DNA from: Thermasporomyces composti
Lineage (GTDB): Bacteria; Actinomycetota; Actinomycetes; Propionibacteriales; Actinopolymorphaceae
Assembly: GCF_003386795.1 (NCBI RefSeq)
Contig: NZ_QTUC01000001.1
Location: forward strand, 930,001-994,000
Direction: 5' to 3'
Length of the DNA: 64,000 bases
This document shows positions 43,796-51,035 of this stretch, one piece after another. Below the pieces are notes generated by a model. That model searched no databases and had not been told where the DNA came from. It saw nothing but the letters and a program-made list of their open reading frames with translations. Position numbers and translations under genes: made by a program. Within the stretch, counting starts at the first letter, position 1; each line of letters starts with the position of its first letter.

Positions 43796-45556
43796 ATGGC
43801 CGTGTCCCCTGCCGACAGGTCCACGGGGGCCCCGCGCGAGAGGTCCACGGGTGACTGGACAGGCGTCGACGAGCGGTCGGAGCGTGAGCTCCTCGAAGGC
43901 CACGGTGGTGACCTCGCGGTGGCAGTCGCCCGTGCGCACGGGGTCGAGACGATGTTCACGCTGACCGGCGCCCACGTCTTTCCCCTCTACGACGCGGCGG
44001 TGGGCGGTCGGGACCGTCCGCAACCTCCGCCGATGCGTCTCGTCGATGTGCGGCACGAGGCGACCGCGGTCTTCGCCGCGGAGGCGACCGGCAAACTCAC
44101 TCGCACACCCGGCTTGGCGGTCGTCACCGCGGGCCCCGGCGTCACCAACTCGGTCAGCGCGATCGCCCAGGCCTACCAGTCCGGCTCACCACTGGTCGTT
44201 CTCGGTGGTCGCGCCCCGAGCCATCGCTGGGGCTCCGGTAGCCTCCAGGAGCTCGACCACCCTCCGCTGCTCGCGCCCATCACCAAGCGCGCCCGGACCG
44301 TCGCGACGGTCTCGGAGCTGCCGAGCGCCGTCGACGAGGCCTTCCGTCTCGCCGGGTCACGCCATCGCGGACCCGTGTTCCTCGACATTCCCATGGACCA
44401 GCTCTACAGCCGGACCAGCGCGGAGGTCCCACTGGCATCGACCGCTGGCTCGGCGGCAGGCGACGTCGACCACGACACGCTCGCCGAGGTGGCGACTCTC
44501 CTCGCGCAGTCCGCCCGCCCGGTGCTCGTCCTGGGGTCTGACGTCTGGCTCGATGGCGCGGAGGCCGCGGCACTCGAGGTGGTCGAGGAGCTCGGGGTGC
44601 CCGTCGTCACCAACGGGATGGGACGGGGCGTCGTCCCCCGGGGACATCTGTCGCTGGTCTCACGGGCGCGTGGCGTGGCCTTCGGACGCTGCGACCTCGC
44701 GCTGGTCGTGGGGACGCCGCTGGACTTCCGGCTCAACTTCGGGGCCTTCGGCGGCCGGGACGGCGCGCCGCCAGCCCAGGTCGTCCACCTCGTCGACGCC
44801 CCGGACCAGGTCGCCTCGCACGTCGACCTCGCCGCCTCGGTCGCCGGCGACCTCACCGCGATCCTGACCGGGCTGGTGGCGGCGTGGCGGCAGGTTCTCC
44901 GTCCGCCGGACTGGTCGGCGTGGCACGCCGAGCTGCGCGCTGCCGCGGACGCCGCCCGGGAGCAGGACGCCGCGCTCCTCACCGCCGACACCGACCCAAT
45001 CCATCCGGCCCGGGTCTACGGCGAGCTGCTTCCCCTGCTCGACGACGACGCCGTCATCATCGGCGACGGTGGCGACTTCGTCTCGTTCGCCGGACGATTC
45101 CTCTCCCCCGGCGCTCCCGGGTGCTGGCTCGACCCGGGCCCGTTCGGGTGCCTCGGCGCCGGCCTCGGCGCGGCGATCGCGGCACGGATCGCCCGTCCCT
45201 CCTCGCAAGTGGTGGTCCTGCTGGGTGACGGCGCCGCCGGCATGTCCCTGCTCGACGTCGACACGCTGGTCCGGCATCGGCTGCCCGTCCTCATGGTGGT
45301 CGGCAACAACGGCTGCTGGGGGTTGGAGAAGCACCCGATGCGCATGCTCTACGGCTACGACGTCGCGACCGACCTGCGACCCGGCACACCGTACGACGCG
45401 ATCGTGGCGGCGCTGGGTGGGGCCGCTGAGACGGTGCGGCGTCCGGCCGAGTTGGGCCCCGCGCTCCGGCGTGGGTTCGCCAGTGACGTGCCGTACCTGG
45501 TCAACGTGCTCACCGACCCTGACGCCGCCTACCCGCGCTCCACCTTCGGGATCTGA
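43796..45556 (+). CDS. Acetolactate synthase-like ThDP-dependent enzyme
   Basis: 586 residues from ATG 43796 (GGGAGG upstream). N-terminal ThDP-binding domain with catalytic Glu in [14 protein letters not shown], middle domain, and C-terminal ThDP domain with the GDG-N29-NN motif ([17 protein letters not shown] ... VGNNGCWG). It belongs to the IlvB/benzoylformate-decarboxylase superfamily. No regulatory IlvN subunit is adjacent and no FAD-site signature is obvious, so a biosynthetic acetolactate role is not assured. Confidence 0.9.
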   Translation: MAVSPADRSTGAPRERSTGDWTGVDERSERELLEGHGGDLAVAVARAHGVETMFTLTGAHVFPLYDAAVGGRDRPQPPPMRLVDVRHEATAVFAAEATGKLTRTPGLAVVTAGPGVTNSVSAIAQAYQSGSPLVVLGGRAPSHRWGSGSLQELDHPPLLAPITKRARTVATVSELPSAVDEAFRLAGSRHRGPVFLDIPMDQLYSRTSAEVPLASTAGSAAGDVDHDTLAEVATLLAQSARPVLVLGSDVWLDGAEAAALEVVEELGVPVVTNGMGRGVVPRGHLSLVSRARGVAFGRCDLALVVGTPLDFRLNFGAFGGRDGAPPAQVVHLVDAPDQVASHVDLAASVAGDLTAILTGLVAAWRQVLRPPDWSAWHAELRAAADAAREQDAALLTADTDPIHPARVYGELLPLLDDDAVIIGDGGDFVSFAGRFLSPGAPGCWLDPGPFGCLGAGLGAAIAARIARPSSQVVVLLGDGAAGMSLLDVDTLVRHRLPVLMVVGNNGCWGLEKHPMRMLYGYDVATDLRPGTPYDAIVAALGGAAETVRRPAELGPALRRGFASDVPYLVNVLTDPDAAYPRSTFGI

Positions 45557-45594
45557 CCACGCTCCCCGCACCCTGGCCACGGGCGAGCGCCGAG

Positions 45595-45810
45595 CTACTC
45601 GAGCACGACGAGCACGTCGCCTTCCTGGACGACCGTGCCGGGGGTCACGGTCACCTCACGGACCACTCCCGCCGATTCCGCGACCACCGGGATCTCCATC
45701 TTCATCGACTCGAGCACCAGGAGCGGCTGCCCCGCCTCCACGGAGTCCCCGGGCGCGACGTTGACCTCGAACACGTTGGCGACCATCTCCGCACGAACCT
45801 GCTCAGCCAC
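45595..45810 (-). CDS. Biotinyl/lipoyl attachment-domain protein (TB7.3-like)
   Basis: 71 residues from GTG 45810 (AAGGAGG upstream), the length of mycobacterial TB7.3 (Rv3221c). The single domain carries the biotinylation motif ESMKME. It is convergent with the ThDP enzyme. It is probably a biotin carrier for an acyl-CoA or pyruvate-type carboxylase encoded elsewhere. Its location near whiB1/pdtaS and rsrA/sigR is conserved with M. tuberculosis. Confidence 0.92.
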   Translation of the reverse strand: MAEQVRAEMVANVFEVNVAPGDSVEAGQPLLVLESMKMEIPVVAESAGVVREVTVTPGTVVQEGDVLVVLE

Positions 45811-45963
45811 CAGCCCTCCTTCCGTGGACCCCGTCATCCAATCACGATGCGCCGGCCACCTGCCCGCGCCACACGGCGAGGCAGCCTACGGCGAACCGCG
45901 GCACAGCCGTCCGCGCCCTCCCTCGCCGGCGCGGCACCCACGCCCCGTGAGCGGTGTGGTCAC

Positions 45964-47265
45964 TCACCGTGGGATGAGGTTCGAGCGGCTCAGGACCCGT
46001 GCCAGCGCCGCGACCACTTGGGGGTCGTACTCGTACGCCATTCCCAGCCGGAGCCCTTCCAGCGCCTCCAACCGGGCGTCTTCGGTGGTGGCGGTGCCGA
46101 CGAGGTCGTCGTAGGCGTTGACCACCTTGATGATGCGGCTCTCCAGGGGAACCGAGCTGTCCTCCCACAGGTGCGGTCGGCGATAGGGCTCCGCCTGAGC
46201 CTCCACGATCCGGGCCACCTCCTCAGGCATCGCCGCCTTGCGCGCCACCTCCGCCCCGAGCGTCGCGATTCGGCGACGCTCCTCCGGCGCCAGCAGCACC
46301 GTCGCACCTCCCGGGATGGGATCGGTCAGCGAGAGCTGTCCCACGTCGTGCATGAGGGCCGCGTACTGCAGGTGCCGAAGGCGACGCTCCGACAGCCCCA
46401 GCTCCCGACCGATCGCGAGGGCGAGCTCGGTCACGCGGCGGGCGTGGCCCGTCTCGGTGTAGCCACCCACCTCGGTCGCGCGCGACAGGGCGCGGATGGT
46501 CTGGACCTGGGTACGTCGGATTCTCGCGTACCGGCGGTAGGCGAACTGGGCGAGCAGCAGCGGGATGATCACGAGAGGCAACGCCCAGAGCCCGACCTCC
46601 CAGGTGGCGAGCGGGATCAGCACGCCGGTCGACGCGATGGCGGCCCCGATGCCGAAGAACGCGACGAGCTCGTTGCGCAGCAGCGCGAGGAACGGCCCCG
46701 CGTGACGACTGGCCTCCACCCCGGCCGCCAGGACCGCCTCGAGCGGCCACGCGACGAGGACGGCGAGGACGGTGAGGACCACGCACGACGGCGGGTGCGC
46801 GTCGAGCCAGGCGTACCAGTCGTCGGCGAGGACGAACGGGCGGAATACGGCGGCCACACCGGCGACGACGATCACGCGCCGCGCGATGCCCTCGAGCTCC
46901 GTGGCCCGGCCAGCCAGAGCGTGCGGCAGCGCGCCGACGAGCATCCCGACGGAGGTGACGGCGACCGTCTGGAGCACCGTGTGGGCGGCGCGCCCTTCGT
47001 GGGGCAGGTGGCTCAGGAGCGCGTAGCCCAGAGCGGCGGCGAGTCCGATCGGAGCCTGCACGCGGTCGTCAGGCAGTCGGAGACGCACCACCTCCCCGAC
47101 AGCGATCAGGCAGCCGAACGTCACCGCGACCATCGGGGCGACCAGGCCACGCACCGCGGTCTGCGCCACCGCCGTCACGGTGAGCACGGAGGCGCAGGCG
47201 ACCACGACCGCTGAGCCATCGAAGAGTGAGGGCGACCGGATCGACGCCAGTGAGGAGCCGCTCAT
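45964..47265 (-). CDS. Membrane HD-domain protein, degenerate HD-GYP partner
   Basis: 433 residues from ATG 47265; the start overlaps the stop of the next HD-GYP gene by 4 bp (ATGA). Residues about 15-255 form six to eight membrane helices. The C-terminal HD domain has YAALMHDVGQLSL but the HHExxDGxGYP signature is missing (the equivalent region reads EPYRRPHLWEDSSVPLESR). HDVGQ replaces HDxGK. It may be catalytically weak or purely regulatory, acting with the upstream HD-GYP enzyme as a heteromer. Confidence 0.88.
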   Translation of the reverse strand: MSGSSLASIRSPSLFDGSAVVVACASVLTVTAVAQTAVRGLVAPMVAVTFGCLIAVGEVVRLRLPDDRVQAPIGLAAALGYALLSHLPHEGRAAHTVLQTVAVTSVGMLVGALPHALAGRATELEGIARRVIVVAGVAAVFRPFVLADDWYAWLDAHPPSCVVLTVLAVLVAWPLEAVLAAGVEASRHAGPFLALLRNELVAFFGIGAAIASTGVLIPLATWEVGLWALPLVIIPLLLAQFAYRRYARIRRTQVQTIRALSRATEVGGYTETGHARRVTELALAIGRELGLSERRLRHLQYAALMHDVGQLSLTDPIPGGATVLLAPEERRRIATLGAEVARKAAMPEEVARIVEAQAEPYRRPHLWEDSSVPLESRIIKVVNAYDDLVGTATTEDARLEALEGLRLGMAYEYDPQVVAALARVLSRSNLIPR

Positions 47266-48611
47266 GAGGACTCGCCGGACCTCTCCTCGACCTGTGGCGG
47301 ATGCGTCGGGTCGTCATGGTCGTACGCCGGAGCCGTCGCCTGCGCTGACGGAACGTGGGGTACCCGTGCGGGTGTCCACCCGTCGCGACGGATCACCGAG
47401 ACGAACAGGTCGACCAGATCCGGGTCGAAATGGGTGCCCCGGCAGCGGATGAGCTCCTGAAGAGCTTCCTCGACAGGTCGGGCGGGACGGTAGGAGCGCA
47501 GGCTGGTCATACAGTCGAACGCGTCGGAGATCGCCAGCACGCGGGCGAAGATGGGGATATCGGCGCCCCGAAGGCCCGACGGATAACCCGTCCCGTCGTA
47601 GCGCTCATGGTGATGCATGATGCCAGCGCGGGCGTCCTCGAGGAAGGCGATGTCACCCACGACCTCCACCCCGTGGAGGGGGTGCAGCTTGATGGCGTCG
47701 TACTCGTCCTCCGAGAGCCGGCCGTCCTTCTGCAGGATGCGTGTGGGGACGCCGATCTTGCCGACGTCGTGGAGCAGCCCCGCCTGAGCGAGCGCCTCGA
47801 GGCGCGCGCCGTCCCAGCCCATCTCCGCACCCAGCATCGTGGCCGCCTTGCTGACCCGCTCGCCGTGGCCCCGGGTGTAGAGGTCCTTGGTCTCGATGGC
47901 CTGGGCCAACGCCTGGAGGGTCGCCTGGTGCGCCTTCTGCTCGGCGCCGTACTGCGCGAACGCCCAGTTCGCCACGAACAGCGGCGGGAGAAGGAAGAGG
48001 GCGGCGAAGGGACCGAGCTGGCCGAGCCAGAGCACCCCCATCAAGAACCCGAGGTAGGAGAACCCGATGAAGGCGCCGAAGGTCTTCGCGAAGAGCGACC
48101 GCCACACGCGGAGCGGTCCCGCGCCCATGTCGAGCCGCAGCACTCCGGCAAGCAGCGCGTAGTTGGCCAGATGCCACACCAGATTGGCTGCGGTGATCGG
48201 CACCAGGATGTAGGGAAAGTCGCTGGCGTCGACGGCGCCGACGTCGCCGCCGAGGCCGACGTACACGACACCACCGAGGAACGTGCAGACGACGTTTTGG
48301 GAGACGTTGTAGACGCGTTTGACGACGGGGGTCGTGGTGCGGAAGACCAGCAGGCTGGCGAGCAGGACGGGTGCGCCCCACATCCCGAGAACCGGGTACG
48401 TGGCGACGGCGATGACAGAAGCTAAGGAAGCGAGCAGATCACCTTCGGCACGGGACTGGACGCGCGCCTTGGCCTGTTCGGCGAGGAAGACCAACGCGGC
48501 GAAGAAGGCCACGTCCACTGGCGCCGCCACGTTCGCGACGGACACCACGGAGACGACGAGGGCCACGGCTGCCAGCGCGCCGACGTAGAGGCAGGTCGCG
48601 AGAGTAGGCAT
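47262..48611 (-). CDS. Membrane HD-GYP phosphodiesterase
   Basis: 449 residues from ATG 48611, with GAGGAGG about 10 nt upstream. A polytopic N-terminal region (about 1-225, seven or so helices) acts as sensor. The HD-GYP domain follows: LLHDVGKIGVP and HHERYDGTGYPSGLRGADIP, with all catalytic residues present. HD-GYP enzymes hydrolyse cyclic di-GMP or related dinucleotides. The C-terminal about 40 residues are polar and disordered. It directly follows the array of 13-residue peptide genes on the same strand and is coupled to the degenerate HD protein. Confidence 0.93.
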   Translation of the reverse strand: MPTLATCLYVGALAAVALVVSVVSVANVAAPVDVAFFAALVFLAEQAKARVQSRAEGDLLASLASVIAVATYPVLGMWGAPVLLASLLVFRTTTPVVKRVYNVSQNVVCTFLGGVVYVGLGGDVGAVDASDFPYILVPITAANLVWHLANYALLAGVLRLDMGAGPLRVWRSLFAKTFGAFIGFSYLGFLMGVLWLGQLGPFAALFLLPPLFVANWAFAQYGAEQKAHQATLQALAQAIETKDLYTRGHGERVSKAATMLGAEMGWDGARLEALAQAGLLHDVGKIGVPTRILQKDGRLSEDEYDAIKLHPLHGVEVVGDIAFLEDARAGIMHHHERYDGTGYPSGLRGADIPIFARVLAISDAFDCMTSLRSYRPARPVEEALQELIRCRGTHFDPDLVDLFVSVIRRDGWTPARVPHVPSAQATAPAYDHDDPTHPPQVEERSGESS

Positions 48612-48672
48612 GGGCAGAGAACCTCCTCGTGGCCCTGGAGCTCCGGTCGCGCGTGGCGAGACTCAGTGTGGC

Positions 48673-48714
48673 TCAGCCCCACTCCAGGCCACCACGTGCG
48701 GTGACTGTCCTCAC
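48673..48714 (-). CDS. Array peptide 11 (diverged): MRTVTARGGLEWG
   Basis: A 13-codon ORF from GTG 48714 to TGA, with GGAGGAGG placed 5 nt before the start. It is the copy closest to the HD-GYP gene, ending 61 nt before it. Flanking DNA is unlike the 91-bp repeats, yet the SD, spacing, length and GGLEWG end are kept, and Leu uses CTG instead of CTC. Translation is inferred from this pattern. Confidence 0.55.
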   Translation of the reverse strand: MRTVTARGGLEWG

Positions 48715-48756
48715 GTCATCCTCCTCCCATCGGCGATGCATCGATCGGCGGCTCTG

Positions 48757-48798
48757 TCAGCCCCACTCCAGGCCGCTACCCGCACGGCGGACGTTCAC
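48757..48798 (-). CDS. Array peptide 10 (diverged): MNVRRAGSGLEWG
   Basis: A 13-codon ORF from GTG 48798 with AAGGAGG 5 nt upstream. Seven of 13 residues match the main repeat peptide, including GLEWG. An in-frame ATG nine codons upstream has no SD. Confidence 0.55.
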   Translation of the reverse strand: MNVRRAGSGLEWG

Positions 48799-48963
48799 CA
48801 CAGCCTCCTTCGCGTCGGGTCTCATGCTCGAGGAAACTGACTGGGATGACGCAGAGTCTTGACCAACCTGACTCTCCGCAACGTGGAGTCTCGGCGGTCC
48901 GACCTTCGGCATCTGACGTCTCGACTCTCACGACGGATCGAAAAACTGTCCGACGACCTACGA

Positions 48964-49005
48964 TCAGCCCCACTCGAGGCCGCCACCACCGCGGAAAACG
49001 CTCAC
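48964..49005 (-). CDS. Array peptide 9: MSVFRGGGGLEWG
   Basis: First complete 91-bp unit counted from the HD-GYP side. GTG start at 49005, SD GGGAGG with 5 nt spacing, TGA stop. The repeat unit also stays open as a 29-codon frame beginning 1 nt after the preceding peptide's stop (TGA-G-ATG/GTG), but the end copies share only the 13-codon form. Confidence 0.55.
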   Translation of the reverse strand: MSVFRGGGGLEWG

Positions 49006-49054
49006 GACACCCTCCCTTCCAAACCACGACTCAACCAACGACAACCGACTCACC

Positions 49055-49096
49055 TCAGCCCCACTCGAGGCCGCCACCACCGCGGAAAACGCTCAC
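49055..49096 (-). CDS. Array peptide 8: MSVFRGGGGLEWG
   Basis: Identical to peptide 9; GTG start at 49096 with the same SD and stop context. Confidence 0.55.
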   Translation of the reverse strand: MSVFRGGGGLEWG

Positions 49097-49145
49097 GACA
49101 CCCTCCCTTCCAAACCACGACTCAACCAACGACAACCGACTCACC

Positions 49146-49187
49146 TCAGCCCCACTCGAGGCCGCCACCACCGCGGAAAACGCTCAC
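49146..49187 (-). CDS. Array peptide 7: MSVFRGGGGLEWG
   Basis: Identical copy; GTG start at 49187. Confidence 0.55.
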   Translation of the reverse strand: MSVFRGGGGLEWG

Positions 49188-49236
49188 GACACCCTCCCTT
49201 CCAAACCACGACTCAACCAACGACAACCGACCCATC

Positions 49237-49278
49237 TCAGCCCCACTCGAGGCCGCCACCACCGCGGAAAACGCTCAC
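49237..49278 (-). CDS. Array peptide 6: MSVFRGGGGLEWG
   Basis: Identical copy; GTG start at 49278. Confidence 0.55.
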   Translation of the reverse strand: MSVFRGGGGLEWG

Positions 49279-49327
49279 GACACCCTCCCTTCCAAACCAC
49301 GACTCAACCAACGACAACCGACTCACC

Positions 49328-49369
49328 TCAGCCCCACTCGAGGCCGCCACCACCGCGGAAAACGCTCAC
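49328..49369 (-). CDS. Array peptide 5: MSVFRGGGGLEWG
   Basis: Identical copy; GTG start at 49369. Confidence 0.55.
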   Translation of the reverse strand: MSVFRGGGGLEWG

Positions 49370-49418
49370 GACACCCTCCCTTCCAAACCACGACTCAACC
49401 AACGACAACCGACCCATC

Positions 49419-49460
49419 TCAGCCCCACTCGAGGCCGCCACCACCGCGGAAAACGCTCAC
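49419..49460 (-). CDS. Array peptide 4: MSVFRGGGGLEWG
   Basis: Identical copy; GTG start at 49460. Confidence 0.55.
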   Translation of the reverse strand: MSVFRGGGGLEWG

Positions 49461-49509
49461 GACACCCTCCCTTCCAAACCACGACTCAACCAACGACAAC
49501 CGACTCACC

Positions 49510-49551
49510 TCAGCCCCACTCGAGGCCGCCACCACCGCGGAAAACGCTCAC
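49510..49551 (-). CDS. Array peptide 3: MSVFRGGGGLEWG
   Basis: Identical copy; GTG start at 49551. Confidence 0.55.
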   Translation of the reverse strand: MSVFRGGGGLEWG

Positions 49552-49600
49552 GACACCCTCCCTTCCAAACCACGACTCAACCAACGACAACCGACCCATC

Positions 49601-49642
49601 TCAGCCCCACTCGAGGCCGCCACCACCGCGGAAAACGCTCAC
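49601..49642 (-). CDS. Array peptide 2: MSVFRGGGGLEWG
   Basis: Identical copy; GTG start at 49642. Confidence 0.55.
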   Translation of the reverse strand: MSVFRGGGGLEWG

Positions 49643-49691
49643 GACACCCTCCCTTCCAAACCACGACTCAACCAACGACAACCGACCCATC

Positions 49692-49733
49692 TCAGCCCCA
49701 CTCGAGGCCGCCACCACCGCGGAAAGCGCGCAT
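49692..49733 (-). CDS. Array peptide 1 (first in transcription order): MRAFRGGGGLEWG
   Basis: Most upstream copy on the minus strand. The start codon is ATG (49733) instead of GTG, with GAAGGGAGG 5 nt before it. Codons 2 and 3 differ from the main repeat (Arg-Ala for Ser-Val) and the upstream DNA leaves the repeat after the SD. Conservation of SD, spacing, start identity and C-terminus in an end copy is the best sign that the short frame is used. Confidence 0.6.
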   Translation of the reverse strand: MRAFRGGGGLEWG

Positions 49734-49831
49734 GTGTGCCTCCCTTCGACAGCCACTCCATTACCGGAGCACGCGAATACACGACATCGAGCTGGTGGTA
49801 CACCAGCGCGACTATGAAGGTTTGAATGATT

Positions 49832-49952
49832 GAACGGAAAACGTTCTGCGGGAGTCGCCCGACGACAATGAAGAGTCAACGACGCATAGTGGTTCACGGT
49901 CAAGTGGTGACCGAAAAGGCGACTCCACAACGTTACGGTGACTTTCCGTAAC
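49832..49952. other. Cluster of nested inverted repeats
   Basis: Four pairings in 121 bp: GAACG/CGTTC (49832-49846); GGAGTCGCC at 49851-49859 with GGCGACTCC at 49918-49926; inside it CGGTCA/TGACCG (49897-49913); and GTTACGG/CCGTAAC (49932-49952). The density suggests a structured RNA leader for the minus-strand peptide array, or a multi-site protein-binding region. Confidence 0.45.
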
Positions 49953-50242
49953 CATCCTCGGGGATGCGTGCGCCGCATGACACGAGCCGAGCGCACGCCC
50001 ACCTCGCACGCTCGGTGACCAGGCTCCGACGGCCGCACGCGGCAAAGCCGGCAGATCACCACGACGGCGATCACCCACCGTACCTGCACCCGAAAGAAAT
50101 ACGCGACAGGTATGAGCAGCCTGTTTGCGCGATTGTGAGCGGTCCCGCGCCGGAAGTGCCGCGATCAGGCGCAGGCGACCACAAAGATGGTTACTCTACG
50201 TACACGTAAGTGGGACGGACCGGGCATCCCTGCAGGAGGATC

Positions 50243-50254
50243 TGCAAATTTGCA
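50243..50254. promoter_or_regulatory. 12-bp perfect palindrome
   Basis: TGCAAATTTGCA in a GC-rich genome, about 220 bp before bL37. Operator-like; the binding protein is unknown. Confidence 0.4.
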
Positions 50255-50257
50255 TAC

Positions 50258-50275
50258 GTAGCGTAGCTACTTTTT
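50258..50275 (+). terminator. Small hairpin with T-tract
   Basis: GTAGC-GTA-GCTAC followed by TTTTT. The stem is only 5 bp with a 3-nt loop, so terminator strength is doubtful. Confidence 0.35.
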
Positions 50276-50471
50276 GCGGAAAGGGCCCGGTCAGCGGGGA
50301 CTTTCGGACTCTGTCGCAGCCCGGGATCCGGTGTCGTGCGAAGATGTCCTGCCGTGACGCCCGCGGTCCGACGCGGTCACGCGGGGACGGTTCCCACCGC
50401 CCGCGTGGCGCGGTCAGCGGCCGAGAGCGTCACCGGGACCGGATCTGACCACGGGAACGAGAGGGATCGAG

Positions 50472-50546
50472 ATGGCCAAGAACGGTCGCAAGCGTCGGGC
50501 CCGGCGCAAGAAGGCGGCGAACCACGGCAAGCGTCCCAACGCCTGA
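50472..50546 (+). CDS. Ribosomal protein bL37
   Basis: 24 residues, MAKNGRKRRARRKKAANHGK followed by RPNA; GAGAGGG precedes ATG 50472. The length, Lys/Arg-rich body and NHGKRPNA end are those of the actinobacterial large-subunit protein bL37, which was found in mycobacterial ribosome structures and is absent from E. coli. It is monocistronic, convergent with rsrA-sigR. Confidence 0.88.
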   Translation: MAKNGRKRRARRKKAANHGKRPNA

Positions 50547-50750
50547 CCGACATCGAGGCCCAGCACGGGGCCGTCATCGCCGACCACGCCGGAGCTGGCC
50601 GGTCGTCTCCGCACGGACCGTGCCGCTCCGGCACGTCATTGACGCGACTGCCAACCGCTCATCGAGAATCGTCAACCAACGGCGGCGCCGGCGACTGAGG
50701 ACGAGGCGCGCCAGTGGCGCTCGGCAGGGCTATCGTCTCGACTCCACGTC

Positions 50751-51035
50751 TTAGACGGCGGGAGGCGAGCTCTCCGTGATCTGAACGTGCACCGCCCGAA
50801 TACGGGCGAGGATCTTGCTGCGTAGGCTCTCGGGTGGCTTGTCGCCACCACAGGATCGCGCGACGAGCGACTTGACGAGCTCCTCCAGGTCGTACTTCTG
50901 CAGGCACGGTGCGCACTCGTCGAGATGACGTCGGATCTTCGCGCAATCGGCCTCGTCAAGCTCGTTGTCGAGGAAGAGGAAGACCCGCTCGAGGACCTCG
51001 GCGCAGTCGACATCGTGCGGCTTGCCGCAGCTCAT
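50751..51035 (-). CDS. rsrA: Anti-sigma factor RsrA (zinc, redox-sensing)
   Basis: 94 residues; the start overlaps the sigR stop by 4 bp (ATGA). ZAS motif Cys11, His37, Cys41 and Cys44 at the same positions as in Streptomyces RsrA, plus Cys3 and Cys31. In the reduced, zinc-bound state it sequesters sigma-R; disulfide formation releases it. The gene order sigR-rsrA is standard. Confidence 0.96.
   Translation of the reverse strand: MSCGKPHDVDCAEVLERVFLFLDNELDEADCAKIRRHLDECAPCLQKYDLEELVKSLVARSCGGDKPPESLRSKILARIRAVHVQITESSPPAV

Larger units (their letters stand above)
48965..49728 (-). repeat. 91-bp tandem repeat array (8 full units plus part of a ninth)
   Basis: Units start (plus strand) at 48965, 49056, 49147, 49238, 49329, 49420, 49511, 49602 and 49693, head to tail with no spacers. 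The only variation is in the seven bases before each unit, either ctcacct (A) or cccatct (B), in order A A B A B A B B. This suggests growth partly by 182-bp A-B dimers. Two diverged relatives begin at 48674 and 48758. The period is not a multiple of three, so plus-strand ORFs running through it are artefacts. Confidence 0.97.
49734..50471. other. Region upstream of the peptide array and bL37
   Basis: 738 bp without a supported protein gene and with lower GC than the window average. It contains a cluster of inverted repeats at 49832-49952, the palindrome CTGGTG-GTA-CACCAG (49792-49806) about 60 bp before the first array peptide, and a 12-bp perfect palindrome at 50243-50254 followed by a small hairpin plus T5 at 50258-50275. 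Promoters for the array (minus) and for bL37 (plus) must lie here, but I could not assign -10/-35 boxes with confidence. Confidence 0.5.

Noticed and set aside
48965-49728. CRISPR array
   Set aside because: Units are joined head to tail without unique spacers and no cas genes are present.
48846-49833. Two overlapping plus-strand ORFs of about 324 codons rich in Pro/Thr/His through the repeats
   Set aside because: They are by-products of a 91-bp repeat lacking plus-strand stops. The period shifts frame each unit, so the same DNA is read in three frames, and there is no SD or sensible composition.
49601-50089. 162-codon minus-strand ORF entering the first repeat
   Set aside because: It reads the first unit in a different frame from the peptide and has no SD; only its last part coincides with the repeat frame.
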